From assembly GCA_013822725.1 (NCBI GenBank), contig PNKX01000011.1, positions 62,001 through 126,000 of the forward strand: a stretch of 64,000 bases of DNA. Reading direction: 5' to 3'. Origin of the DNA: Pirellula sp. GTDB lineage: Bacteria > Planctomycetota > Planctomycetia > Pirellulales > Lacipirellulaceae. Shown one piece after another: positions 33,734 through 42,612 of the stretch. The notes under the pieces are model-generated. The model saw only the letters and a list, made by a program, of their open reading frames with translations. It was not told the origin of the DNA and did not search any database. Both the position numbers and the translations under genes were made by a program. Position 1 is the stretch's first letter. Every line of letters starts with the position of its first letter.

Positions 33734-33758
33734 TTGCTTCTCCACCGGAAACTCTTCC

Positions 33759-34460
33759 ATGCTTAACTCATCAGCCATCCGCCGCACGTCGTTCCTCGCC
33801 GCCTTCGTCGCTGGTCCGACGCTCGGCCTGGGCTTCGCGTCGGCCCAAGACAGCAGCCTCCTGCTCGAGCCAGTGCGATCGCAAGAACAACAAGCGCTGA
33901 CGATGGAAAACGGCTCGTTCATGTTCCGTGAACTCCCCGCCGACCACCGTCCCCGCGAGGTGCAGTTGCACGACACGCTGGTCGTGATCGTCGACTACCG
34001 CACCCGCATGATCAGCGAAGGCGACGCGGAACAGCGGAAGAACTCGTTCCTCAACCAGGCCCTCACCAGCTGGCTGGCCTTCGACGGCAAGTCGATTCGC
34101 CTCGCCCCTCAATTCGCCGGCGATCCACGCATCTCAGGCATCAACAACAGCCAGTATCGGGCTGAGTCGGACCTCGAACTTCGCGATGCGATGTCGTTCA
34201 AGATCGCCGCGGAAGTGATTGATATTCGCCCTAACGGCAACCTTTACATCGAAGCCGACTGGGACGTCGAGAACAACGAAGAAAACTGGAAGACGTTCCT
34301 TTCGGGCGAAGTGAGCCGCGAGTCGATCCAGCCCGACCGGACCGTCACCAGCGAATCGATCGTCCGGCTGAAGATTAAGGCGAAACAAGTCGGCATGGTG
34401 CGCGAGGGTTACGAACGAGGTTGGTTCTCAAAGTTCTACGATCGCTACAAGGCCTTCTAA
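33759..34460 (+). CDS. flgH: Flagellar L-ring protein FlgH, without a visible lipobox
   Basis: FlgH forms the L ring. The 233-residue product has RPREVQLHDTLVVIVDYRTR and a C-terminal domain EVIDIRPNGNLYIEADWDVE, then DRTVTSESIVRLKIKAKQVG and WFSKFYDRYKAF. The N-terminus is a signal peptide with a twin arginine (AIRRTSFLAAFVAGPTLGLG) and no cysteine. Most FlgH proteins are lipoproteins that anchor in the outer membrane by an N-terminal Cys, and that residue is missing here. Position between flgA and flgI confirms the call. The start at 33759 gives the signal peptide. Confidence 0.9.
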   Translation: MLNSSAIRRTSFLAAFVAGPTLGLGFASAQDSSLLLEPVRSQEQQALTMENGSFMFRELPADHRPREVQLHDTLVVIVDYRTRMISEGDAEQRKNSFLNQALTSWLAFDGKSIRLAPQFAGDPRISGINNSQYRAESDLELRDAMSFKIAAEVIDIRPNGNLYIEADWDVENNEENWKTFLSGEVSRESIQPDRTVTSESIVRLKIKAKQVGMVREGYERGWFSKFYDRYKAF

Positions 34461-34510
34461 CGCGGTTCGCCCCACGACGAACCAACCCCTACGGCAATCG
34501 ACTGAATCAC

Positions 34511-35569
34511 ATGACTCTTCAACGCACGCTCCTGACTTTGCTCGCCTTCGCCGCCCTCTTCGGCGGCGTCGCCGACTGCTACGGCCGCACGGTTCTGCGC
34601 AACATCGTTCGCGTCAAAGGGCAGGAGACGAACACGCTCCGCGGCGTCGGCCTCGTCGTCGGCCTCAACGGGACCGGCGAAGCGAACGACCCCGCCACGA
34701 TGCGAGCGCTCGCCCGGGCGATGGAGATCATGGGCGCCCCCGTCCCCGAAGTTCCCCTTGGCGGCCGCAGCGGCCTGAAAGACCTCGAGAAAGTCAAAAA
34801 CGTCGCCATGGTGATGGTCACCGCGACGGTTCCCGCTACCGGCGCCCGCCGCGGCGACCAGATCGATTGCTACGTCATGGGCATCAACGGGAAAAGTCTA
34901 GCCGGCGGCCGGCTCGCCTTCGCCGCCCTCCAAGGCCCTCACACGCAGGACCGCCGCGTTTACGGTCTCTGTGAAGGCGCCGTCCATCTACAAGATCCTG
35001 AATCCCCCAACGTCGGCTTCATCAAAGGGGGCTGCCAGATGGAGGAAGACATCTTCACCCCCTTCGTCCACAACGGCTGCATCACGTTGATCCTCGAAGA
35101 GCACCACGCCAACTTCCAAACCGCCACGGAAGTCGTCGACTCGATCCACAAACTTTATTCCCGCGAGGGAGACGGTTTCGTCCAGGCGGTGAACGCCTCG
35201 AACATCGTCGTTCGCATTCCGCAGGAATATCAGGGCACCCCGGTGGCGTTCGTCGCCGACATCCTCGATGTCGACATCTACTCCGCCGAACCCGAAGCCC
35301 GCGTGATCATCAACCAACGCACCGGCACGATCGTCATCAGCGGCGACGTCACGATCGGCGACGTCGTCGTCTCGCACAACAACGTCGTCATTGAAGCGGG
35401 CGATCCTCCCGGGTTCACGCCGATCGGCACCGAGCAGGTCAATTCCACCAAACTCGACGCCCTGGTCGACGCTCTCAACTCGATCAAAGTCCCGAACCAG
35501 GATCGGATTGAAATCATCAAGGAAATCGCCCGCAGCGGCAAACTTCATGGGCGTTTGATTGTTGAGTAA
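34511..35569 (+). CDS. flgI: Flagellar P-ring protein FlgI
   Basis: FlgI builds the periplasmic P ring. The 352-residue protein has a signal peptide (MTLQRTLLTLLAFAALFGGVADC). The family motifs follow: IVRVKGQETNTLRGVGLVVG, LNGTGEANDPATMRAL, KNVAMVMVTATVPATGARRG, INQRTGTIVISGDVTIGDVV, and the C-terminal VDALNSIKVPNQDRIEIIKE. The ATG at 34511 is chosen for the signal peptide. It follows flgH by 50 bp. Confidence 0.96.
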   Translation: MTLQRTLLTLLAFAALFGGVADCYGRTVLRNIVRVKGQETNTLRGVGLVVGLNGTGEANDPATMRALARAMEIMGAPVPEVPLGGRSGLKDLEKVKNVAMVMVTATVPATGARRGDQIDCYVMGINGKSLAGGRLAFAALQGPHTQDRRVYGLCEGAVHLQDPESPNVGFIKGGCQMEEDIFTPFVHNGCITLILEEHHANFQTATEVVDSIHKLYSREGDGFVQAVNASNIVVRIPQEYQGTPVAFVADILDVDIYSAEPEARVIINQRTGTIVISGDVTIGDVVVSHNNVVIEAGDPPGFTPIGTEQVNSTKLDALVDALNSIKVPNQDRIEIIKEIARSGKLHGRLIVE

Positions 35570-35586
35570 TGCGAGCAGGAAAAACA

Positions 35587-35726
35587 AACCGCGAATCACG
35601 CGAATCGTCGCGAATAAGACGAAGACCATTCCCTAAAGAGCAGGCAACCAACTCTTGACCCGTGAATCCAGCAATCAATTCTCCTCAGCATTTCCTTATT
35701 CGCGACGATTCGCGTGATTCGCGGTT
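35587..35726. repeat. Perfect 32-bp inverted repeat between flgI and the rod-binding gene (family D)
   Basis: Positions 35587-35618 are the exact reverse complement of 35695-35726, around the words CGAATCACGCGAATCGTCGC and GCGACGATTCGCGTGATTCG. The spacer is 76 bp. A weaker relative lies at 54295-54376. Confidence 0.85.
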
Positions 35727-35742
35727 AAAGAATTTTTAAGCT

Positions 35743-36123
35743 ATGAACATCAACCTCAACAGCACCGCGAACATCAAGCCGCTCCGGCAGACGACGTCGT
35801 CCGCCGATCAGCAGCTCGACAACGCCCGCGAACTGCAGGGGGCGTTTCAAGACTTCGTCGGCAAGAGCTTTTACGGCGAGATGCTCAAGTCGATGCGGAG
35901 CACCGTCGGCGAGCCCGCCTACTTCCATGGCGGCAACGCCGAAAAGATATTTCAGCAGCAACTCGATCATCAAATTGGCGATGAAATGTCGAAGTCAAAC
36001 GGCGGCGAGCTCTCGGCCGCGATGTTCCGCCGCCAGTTTCCGAAAGAGGCGAGCCTCATCGCCAACGCCGAGAAAAAGGCCTCGGCGTCGCTCACCGACC
36101 TCTCATCGCTTCGTCGTCGCTAA
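35743..36123 (+). CDS. Rod-binding protein (FlgJ N-terminal domain type)
   Basis: The 126-residue protein corresponds to the N-terminal, rod-capping half of FlgJ. It lacks the C-terminal peptidoglycan hydrolase half, as in many non-enterobacterial species. Seen: NARELQGAFQDFVGKSFYGEMLKSMRSTVG, then AEKIFQQQLDHQIGDEMSKS. The flagellar context and rod-capping pattern are clear. A separate muramidase would then be needed; none is in this window. It follows flgI after an inverted repeat. Confidence 0.88.
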   Translation: MNINLNSTANIKPLRQTTSSADQQLDNARELQGAFQDFVGKSFYGEMLKSMRSTVGEPAYFHGGNAEKIFQQQLDHQIGDEMSKSNGGELSAAMFRRQFPKEASLIANAEKKASASLTDLSSLRRR

Positions 36124-36135
36124 GTCTTGTTTTTA

Positions 36136-36217
36136 GAAGCCACCGGCTCCGCCGGTGGACGATGTGCCATCAAGCGTAGCCCAGTGCAACGCGTCCACCG
36201 GCGGAGCCGGTGGCTTC
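36136..36217. repeat. Inverted-repeat element, family A (copy 3)
   Basis: Arms GAAGCCACCGGCTCCGCCGG and CCGGCGGAGCCGGTGGCTTC face each other, enclosing about 42 bp. It overlaps the region just before the flgN-like start. Confidence 0.8.
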
Positions 36218-36218
36218 A

Positions 36219-36731
36219 ATGAGGATTCCGCTCGTGACCGCCGCCACGCCGCTCCACTGGGAATCGGAACTCGCCGCCCTGCTCAAGCGGCTCTCGACCG
36301 CGCAGCAAGAGTTGCTGTCGCTGCTATCGACGAAGCGCGAGCTCATCGTGCGCCGCGACCATCAAGGGCTCTCCGATCTCGTCACGCGCGAAGGCCAACT
36401 CGCCGCCGAACTGCAAGCATGCCAGCAGCGCCGACAAGAATTGTTGCGGCAAGCCGATGCGGAAGGATTGCCCTCGCGATCCCTTGAGGAACTAGCCACC
36501 GCATTACCCCATGCGGCCGCTTACTCCCTGAAAACGCCGGTCGCCGAAGCCCGCCAGCGCGCCGAACTCATTCGTCACGAGTGCCTCGCGCAGTGGGTTG
36601 CCGTGCAACGCACCGTGCTCCATCTCTCTCAATTACTGGAGATCATTGCTACTGGAGGCCGATCGCAGCCGACATATGGAAAGGGCCGCGTCGTTGAACG
36701 AGGCGGCGCCCTCATCGATCAGGCAGTCTAG
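36219..36731 (+). CDS. flgN: FlgN-type flagellar export chaperone
   Basis: The 170-residue helical protein (start MRIPLVTAATPLHWESELAA) has ALLKRLSTAQQELLSLLSTK, then HECLAQWVAVQRTVLHLSQL near the end. This is the FlgN arrangement. FlgN holds FlgK and FlgL before export. Both genes follow immediately, supporting the call. Sequence conservation in this family is low, so confidence rests largely on context, length and helical pattern. The start is at the ATG at 36219 and not the GTG at 36210. Confidence 0.8.
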   Translation: MRIPLVTAATPLHWESELAALLKRLSTAQQELLSLLSTKRELIVRRDHQGLSDLVTREGQLAAELQACQQRRQELLRQADAEGLPSRSLEELATALPHAAAYSLKTPVAEARQRAELIRHECLAQWVAVQRTVLHLSQLLEIIATGGRSQPTYGKGRVVERGGALIDQAV

Positions 36732-36849
36732 GAAGCGCCGCGAGTTTAGGGGCGTCGACGAACGAACTGCGACGTAAGTCGCGGAGCGCACGTCGGCGTC
36801 GCGCTAGAGCTCTGCTGGCGCTTCGTCCTAACCTCGTCGGCCGCTTCTC

Positions 36850-38547
36850 ATGTCGATCTTCGGCTCCATCCAGATGGCGGGCAACACGCTGCAGGCGATG
36901 GAAATCGGCCTGCACGTCGTCGGCAACAACATTGCCAACGCCAACACGCCCGGTTACATCCGCGAGCGCGTCCTCTACGCCCCGGCGCCGGTCCAAAAGC
37001 TCGGCAATCTCACGCTCGGCCTGGGCGTCGAGATCGCCGGCATCGTCCAGAACATCGACACGTTCATCGAGGACCGCCTCCGCGGCGTCGCCGGCGACCG
37101 GGCGAGCTCCGAGATCCAGGAGAAGGTCTACCGCGATCTCGAGTCGATCATCGGCGAGCTCTCCGACACCGACGTCAGCACGCAACTCACCAATTTCTTC
37201 AATAGCATCGAAGAAGTGGTCGATCAGCCCGAGGAAATGTCGGTCCGGAACCTCGCGGTCCAGGCCGGCAAGTCGCTGGCGACGACGATCAACACGCTGA
37301 ATCGCCGCGTGACGACGGCCTACGAAGAGTTCGGCCTTGAGGTGAACAACCTCACGACCGAGATCAACACGCTGACGGAACAAGTTCGTAAGCTCAACGT
37401 TCAGATCGTATCGCTGGAGGGAGGCAATCCGACCGCCAGCCAGGCCGGCGCCTTGCGCAGCCAGCGCGGCGTCGCGCTGAAGCGCCTCGCGGAAATCGCC
37501 GACGTTTCGGTCACTGAGAATCCCGTCGGCGCCGTCAACGTCACCGTCGGTGGCGAATTGCTCGTCTTCGAGGGGACCGCTCGACCGGTCAAAACCGACT
37601 ACGCCACCACCAACGGCCGCCCCACCGCCTCGATCCAGTTCGTCGAGAACAATAGCCCGCTCCAGGTTTCCGGCGGCGAATTGCACGGCATTTACGAATC
37701 ACGCGACCGCATCGTCGGCGGCTTTCTCGATCGACTCGACAACTTCGCGTCGGCCCTGGCGTTCGAGTTCAACAAGGTCTACTCGCAAGGCCAGGGCGCC
37801 ACAGGTTTTCAAAGCGTCACCAGCCAAGAATCGGTCAGCGATCCGGCGCTCACGCTCGACGCCGCGGGGCTGCCGTTCACCCCGGTCAACGGGCAGTTCA
37901 AGCTGCTAGTCTACAACACGGCCACCAAGCTGACCGAAACGCATACGATCAACGTCGACTTGGACGGACTGCAGGACGACACGACGCTCGCGTCGCTGGT
38001 CAGTCAGCTCAACAGCGTGGGGGGCGTCAACGCCCAGGTCACTTCTGATAACAAGCTGAAAATCACCGCCGCCAGCGCCGAAACCCGGCTCGCCTTTGCC
38101 GACGACAGCAGCGGTCTGTTAGCGGCGATCGGCGTCAACACGTTCTTCACCGGGTCGAGCGCCGCAACGCTCGCGGTCAACGACGTCGTCGCCGCCGACG
38201 GTTCAAAGTTCGCCGCCTCCAGCGCCGGTGTCGGCGTCAACGTCGAAAACGGCCTCCGGCTGATCGCGCTGCACGACGAAGGGCTCGCCAGCCTCAGCGG
38301 CAACTCCATCACCGGCCTGTACGACCAGTTGATCAACGAAACGGCTCAGGGCGCGACGGTCGCCGGGTCGCTCACTGATGGCTTCAAGGTCTTCGAACAA
38401 ACGCTCGAAGCCAACGCCCAAGCCGTCAGCGGCGTCAACCTCGATGAAGAAGCGATTGACATGATCATGCTGCAGCGGACGTACCAGGCGTCGGCTCGTT
38501 ACATCTCCACGTTATCAGAACTAATGGACATCCTCGTTTCGCTCTAA
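36850..38547 (+). CDS. flgK: Flagellar hook-associated protein 1 (FlgK)
   Basis: FlgK joins hook and filament. The 565-residue protein has the N-terminal GNTLQAMEIGLHVVGNNIAN and then ANTPGYIRERV, the central helical region, and a C-terminal EEAIDMIMLQRTYQASARYI typical of FlgK. Length is close to that of E. coli FlgK (547). It precedes flgL in the usual order. The plus-strand frame is clean throughout. Confidence 0.95.
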   Translation: MSIFGSIQMAGNTLQAMEIGLHVVGNNIANANTPGYIRERVLYAPAPVQKLGNLTLGLGVEIAGIVQNIDTFIEDRLRGVAGDRASSEIQEKVYRDLESIIGELSDTDVSTQLTNFFNSIEEVVDQPEEMSVRNLAVQAGKSLATTINTLNRRVTTAYEEFGLEVNNLTTEINTLTEQVRKLNVQIVSLEGGNPTASQAGALRSQRGVALKRLAEIADVSVTENPVGAVNVTVGGELLVFEGTARPVKTDYATTNGRPTASIQFVENNSPLQVSGGELHGIYESRDRIVGGFLDRLDNFASALAFEFNKVYSQGQGATGFQSVTSQESVSDPALTLDAAGLPFTPVNGQFKLLVYNTATKLTETHTINVDLDGLQDDTTLASLVSQLNSVGGVNAQVTSDNKLKITAASAETRLAFADDSSGLLAAIGVNTFFTGSSAATLAVNDVVAADGSKFAASSAGVGVNVENGLRLIALHDEGLASLSGNSITGLYDQLINETAQGATVAGSLTDGFKVFEQTLEANAQAVSGVNLDEEAIDMIMLQRTYQASARYISTLSELMDILVSL

Positions 38548-38632
38548 GCGGCAGCGCCAAGCGAGCCGGGTCGTCCCGACCACGGCGCCGCAGGAAACAC
38601 TTGAAGGCGGCGAGTCGCGTCGCATTGCGGTT

Positions 38633-41332
38633 ATGGCCAGCATCATTCCACTCCCGACGACCCGCGTCAGCGGCATGCTGGTCCGCCAGCGGCTGCTCGC
38701 GCAACTACAGGGCGATCAGCTCGATCTCTTCCGCCTGCAGAACCAGGTCAGCACCGGCCAGCGCTTCACGCTCCCCAGCGAAGACGCCCCCGCCGCCCGC
38801 CGCGCGATGACGTTGCAGCGACTACTGGAACGCAAGACCCAGATCCGCTCGAACATCGATACCGGACAAACGTTCCTCAAAAGCACCGACGTCGCCCTCA
38901 ACAACGTCGCCGGGCTCCTCGGCGACATCCGCGGCGTCGCGCTCGGCGTCTCCGGCACGACGTCGACCGATTCCGAGCGCCAAGCCGCGATCACCGAAAT
39001 CAATCGCGCCATCGAACAACTCGTCTCCGTCGGCAACACGCAGTTTCGCGGTCGCTACCTGTTCGCCGGCTCGCAGACCAACGTCGAACCTTACTCCTAC
39101 AACGGCGCCTACGTCACCTACCATGGCGACGATCAGTCGATTCGCAGTCATTCCGATCTCGGCGTTCTCTTCTCAACGAACGCCACGGGCCAGGACGTCT
39201 TCGGCGGCATCTCCAGCGAAGTTCTCGGCGGCGTCGACTTGAACCCGGAAGTCACCGCCGACACGCCGCTCAGCTCGCTCCGCGGCGGCCGCGGCATCAG
39301 TCCCAACGGGGCCCTGCAAATCTCCGACGGCACGAACTCGGTCATTGTCGACATCAGCCACGCCGCCACCGTCGGCGACGTCGCCCGGCTGATCGAGGCC
39401 AACTCCCCGCTCGGGCGGCAGGTGACTGCCAGCATTACCGGCCAAGGCCTGACCCTGCAGCTCGACTCTGCCGGCGGCGGCAACCTCACCGTTAAAGAAG
39501 TCGCCAGCGGCAAGGCAGCCAGCGAGCTCGGCATCCTCAACCCGCTCGGCGTCCTCACCAACCCATTGGTCGGCGGCGATCTGAATCCCCTCGTCACCAA
39601 AACTACGCCCCTCGACGACCTCCTCGGAGCGAAGGCGCGAACGCGACTTGTCTCGCCCGGCGACAACAACGACCTCCTGATTCAAGCCGCCGTCAATGGC
39701 GCTCAATACAACGGCGCGACGATCCAGATCGTCGACGACGAATTGCTCCGTGCGTCGCCCGGCGTAGCGCCCGGATCAGAGTATGCCCAATACTCGACGA
39801 CCGCGCGACAGGCTCAGGCCTCGCTCCGCTTCAGCGGCGGCGGCAACGACTTGACGATCACTGCGAACGCCGCCGGCACGGCGTTCAACAACGTCGACGT
39901 CGTCGTCGTTGGCGCCACCGGCCTCGGCAATGCGGCCAACGCCAGCTACAGCAGCACGACGAAGCAGCTCACCATCACTGTCGACGACGCCGGCGCCACC
40001 TCGCTCGACGCAGTCGTCAACGCCGTCAACGCTACCGGCACGTTCACGGCCACGTCCGATGAAAGCGCCGAAGGCCCCGCGTCGTACAACGGCGCCTCGC
40101 TCATCACGGCGTCGGACATTTCCAACGTTCAGGGCGACACCGGCAACAGCGGCGGCGCCGCCAACACGCTCTACGTCTATGTTCGCGCCAACGCCTCGAG
40201 CGCCGACAACGTCGCCGCGGCGATCAACGCCGAGGGAACCTTCACCACAACGCTCGACTCGCTCGACACCACCAACGGTTCGCAAGCCGGTACGCAGCCG
40301 GTGTCGATTAGCGCCGCCGCAACGACCTCCGGCGGCAGCGGCGCCCAGTTCGACGCCGCCAGCGGACTCCGCGTCGTCAGCGGCCAATCGACGTACACGC
40401 TGACGTTCGACGACGCGGAAACGGTCGAAGACCTGCTGAACATCATCAATGGCTCCGAAGCCGGCCTGCACGCCGAGATCAACGCCGACGGCAGCGGCGT
40501 CAACGTCCGCTCGCGGCTCAGCGGCGCCGACCTCCAAATCGGCGAGAACGGCGGCCAAACCGCCACGCAGCTCGGCATTCGCTCGTTGACGGGCGAGACG
40601 CGGCTCGACGCTCTTAACCGCGGCGTCGGCGTCCCCGCCAAGCGCGATTCGTACCAGGAAAACCCGCCGCCGTTCGTCACCGACTTCACGATCACCGCCA
40701 GCGACGGCGTCGGCACGGTCGACCTGCCGATCGACGTCTCTAGCGCGGAAACCGTTCAAGACGTCATCGACCTCATCAACAACCACACGCTCAACAACAC
40801 GGCCGGCGTCGCCGTGACGGCACGGCTTAACGTCACCGGCAACGGCATTGAACTCGTCGACGGCGCCAGCCGGCCCCTCACGATTGCTTCGGCCGAAGGG
40901 AGCCAAGCCGCCGAATACCTCGGCCTCCTCCCTGCCGATACGACGACCGTCACCAGCGCGACCGGCGTCCTCTCCGGCGCCGATAAGAACTATCTTGAAA
41001 CGCCCAGCGTCTTCACGACGCTGATTCGCCTGCGCGACGCCCTCGCGGCGAACGACATCACGGCGATCGAAGACGCCATTGCCGGCATCGACGTCGATCT
41101 CGACCGCGTCACCTTTTCGCGTTCCGAAGTCGGCGCCCGTCAGCAGGCCCTCGACGTCACGCAGCAAAACCTCGAAGACGAAGACGTCCAGCTCCGCTCG
41201 GCCCTCTCCGAGGAACTCGAAGTCGATCTCGTCGAAGCCATCTCCAACCTCACCGCGCGACAGGTCTCGCTGGAAGCTTCGCTCAAAGCGACCGCGAGCA
41301 TTCTACAAATGTCGTTGCTGAGCTATCTGTAG
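38633..41332 (+). CDS. flgL: Flagellar hook-associated protein 3 (FlgL), greatly enlarged
   Basis: FlgL is the second junction protein. This one has 899 residues, nearly three times the E. coli length of 317. The ends are normal: RQRLLAQLQGDQLDLFRLQN, FTLPSEDAPAARRAMTLQRL at the N-terminus; RVTFSRSEVGARQQALDVTQ and ISNLTARQVSLEASLKATAS at the C-terminus. Between about residues 200 and 790 there is an insertion with Flagellin_IN-like units (TPLSSLRGGRGISPNGALQI, VDISHAATVGDVARLIE; LTFDDAETVEDLLNIING; VSSAETVQDVIDLINN) and modules like those in FliC (TVDDAGATSLDAVVNAVN). The insertion probably decorates the surface. Confidence 0.93.
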   Translation: MASIIPLPTTRVSGMLVRQRLLAQLQGDQLDLFRLQNQVSTGQRFTLPSEDAPAARRAMTLQRLLERKTQIRSNIDTGQTFLKSTDVALNNVAGLLGDIRGVALGVSGTTSTDSERQAAITEINRAIEQLVSVGNTQFRGRYLFAGSQTNVEPYSYNGAYVTYHGDDQSIRSHSDLGVLFSTNATGQDVFGGISSEVLGGVDLNPEVTADTPLSSLRGGRGISPNGALQISDGTNSVIVDISHAATVGDVARLIEANSPLGRQVTASITGQGLTLQLDSAGGGNLTVKEVASGKAASELGILNPLGVLTNPLVGGDLNPLVTKTTPLDDLLGAKARTRLVSPGDNNDLLIQAAVNGAQYNGATIQIVDDELLRASPGVAPGSEYAQYSTTARQAQASLRFSGGGNDLTITANAAGTAFNNVDVVVVGATGLGNAANASYSSTTKQLTITVDDAGATSLDAVVNAVNATGTFTATSDESAEGPASYNGASLITASDISNVQGDTGNSGGAANTLYVYVRANASSADNVAAAINAEGTFTTTLDSLDTTNGSQAGTQPVSISAAATTSGGSGAQFDAASGLRVVSGQSTYTLTFDDAETVEDLLNIINGSEAGLHAEINADGSGVNVRSRLSGADLQIGENGGQTATQLGIRSLTGETRLDALNRGVGVPAKRDSYQENPPPFVTDFTITASDGVGTVDLPIDVSSAETVQDVIDLINNHTLNNTAGVAVTARLNVTGNGIELVDGASRPLTIASAEGSQAAEYLGLLPADTTTVTSATGVLSGADKNYLETPSVFTTLIRLRDALAANDITAIEDAIAGIDVDLDRVTFSRSEVGARQQALDVTQQNLEDEDVQLRSALSEELEVDLVEAISNLTARQVSLEASLKATASILQMSLLSYL

Positions 41333-41755
41333 CAGACGATGCCTGGGGAACTGCAAGGTCTGAAAGATTAACCGCCAAGGACGCCAAGGTTCGCCAAGGG
41401 AAGACCAAGAATGCTGGAACCGCGGATGAACGCAGATGAACGCCAATAAAACCTATCTGCGTTCATCTGCGGTTCCCTCTTCCTCTTTTCTTCCGTCGTG
41501 CCCGTCGTGTCGTCGTGGTTCAATCCTTCCCCGCATTACCTTGGCGAACCTTGGCGTCCTTGGCGGTTGCCTTTAGTCTTGTAGCACCGCCAGCCGCCAA
41601 ATCTTACCCCGCCCTCCACATCGCAAGAAGCTGCGCATTTTTACTGTTCCCCCCCGCCTCACTGCGCCGATGCTAAGGGTGCCGTGGGATAGCAGCGGCG
41701 ACCTCGAGATTGTCTCGAGTCAGAGATCCGCCTCAGGGAAGGTGCGGGTGGCGAT
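41333..41755. repeat. Gap upstream of fliW with a 30-bp nested inverted repeat (family E)
   Basis: No gene. Positions 41372-41401 are the exact reverse complement of 41539-41568 (core CGCCAAGGACGCCAAGG). Inside lies a second inverted pair around GATGAACGCAGATGAACGC (about 41424) and TGCGTTCATCTGCGG (about 41458). The part from 41600 to 41755 should contain the fliW promoter; I could not assign one. Confidence 0.75.
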
Positions 41756-42193
41756 ATGGAAATCACGACATCACGATTTGGCGTCCTTGCCGTTCAGCCG
41801 TCGGACATTCTGACGTTCGACCAAGGTCTGATCGGACTTCGCGCCTGCCGCCGCTGGGTGGTTTTGGCCGACGGGCATAACTCTGCGCTCGGTTGGCTAC
41901 AATCAATTGACGAGCCCGAGTCTGCGCTCGGCGTCGTCAGCCCGCGCCGCTTCGTCTCTGATTATCAGCTGCGCGTCGCCCGTCAGGATCTGGCTCCGCT
42001 GCAACTGGTCCACGCCACCGACGCGCAAGTCGTCGTCATCGTGAGCCGTCATCCGGAAGGCCTCGCCCTCAACCTGCGGGCGCCGCTGGTCATCAACGTT
42101 GATGGTCGCAAGGGTCGCCAAGTCATTGCGAAAGATCCCCTCCCCGTGCGGTTGATCTTGCCGACTGACGGCGAGATGCGGCTCACGGCTTAA
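41756..42193 (+). CDS. fliW: Flagellar assembly factor FliW
   Basis: FliW binds flagellin and also the regulator CsrA, coupling flagellin translation to filament assembly. The 145-residue protein has ITTSRFGVLAVQPSDILTFD, GLIGLRACRRWVVLAD, and a C-terminal LNLRAPLVINVDGRKGRQVI, all typical of FliW. It lies next to csrA and flagellin, the arrangement known from Bacillus and other phyla. This strongly supports a FliW-CsrA-flagellin feedback loop here. Confidence 0.95.
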   Translation: MEITTSRFGVLAVQPSDILTFDQGLIGLRACRRWVVLADGHNSALGWLQSIDEPESALGVVSPRRFVSDYQLRVARQDLAPLQLVHATDAQVVVIVSRHPEGLALNLRAPLVINVDGRKGRQVIAKDPLPVRLILPTDGEMRLTA

Positions 42194-42378
42194 GAAGTTC
42201 GGAGTTGCAAGGCGCGAATTGCGAGTTGACTGGGCGAACTTTTCGCTCGCCACTCGAAAAAGCGCGACTCGCGACTCCCCCCTACCGATAACCACCTCGC
42301 GCGTCGACTCCATCGACAGCGCGATCGCCAGATACACATTCAGCAGCGCGGTTCCGGCCGCGATAGGGAGACGCCGCC

Positions 42379-42612
42379 ATGCTTGTTCTATCCAGAACTC
42401 GCGACGAGAGCATCATCATCGGCGACAACGTGGTGGTGACGGTCGTCGACGTCCGCGGCGACAAAGTGAAGCTCGGCATCGAAGCCCCGCAGGACGTTTC
42501 CGTCCATCGCCGGGAAGTCTACGAAGCGATTCGCCGCGAGAATCAACAAGCGGCCAAGCTCCGCCCCGAAGACGCCCGCGGCCTCGGTCGGCCTTCGACC
42601 GAGCGCCCCTAG
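42379..42612 (+). CDS. csrA: Carbon storage regulator CsrA
   Basis: CsrA is a small RNA-binding protein that represses translation by binding AGGA/ANGGA sites. The 77-residue product has the standard MLVLSRTRDESIIIGDNVVV and then KVKLGIEAPQDVSVHRREVY, both complete. A short C-terminal extension follows (ENQQAAKLRPEDARGLGRPS). It lies between fliW and fliC. Its likely target is the flagellin mRNA, given the neighbouring fliW. The leader of fliC contains AGGA motifs, one in a hairpin loop (43054-43067). Confidence 0.97.
   Translation: MLVLSRTRDESIIIGDNVVVTVVDVRGDKVKLGIEAPQDVSVHRREVYEAIRRENQQAAKLRPEDARGLGRPSTERP

Noticed and set aside
42280-42300. Sigma-28 -10 box (CCGATAA) upstream of csrA
   Set aside because: There is no matching TAAA at the right distance.
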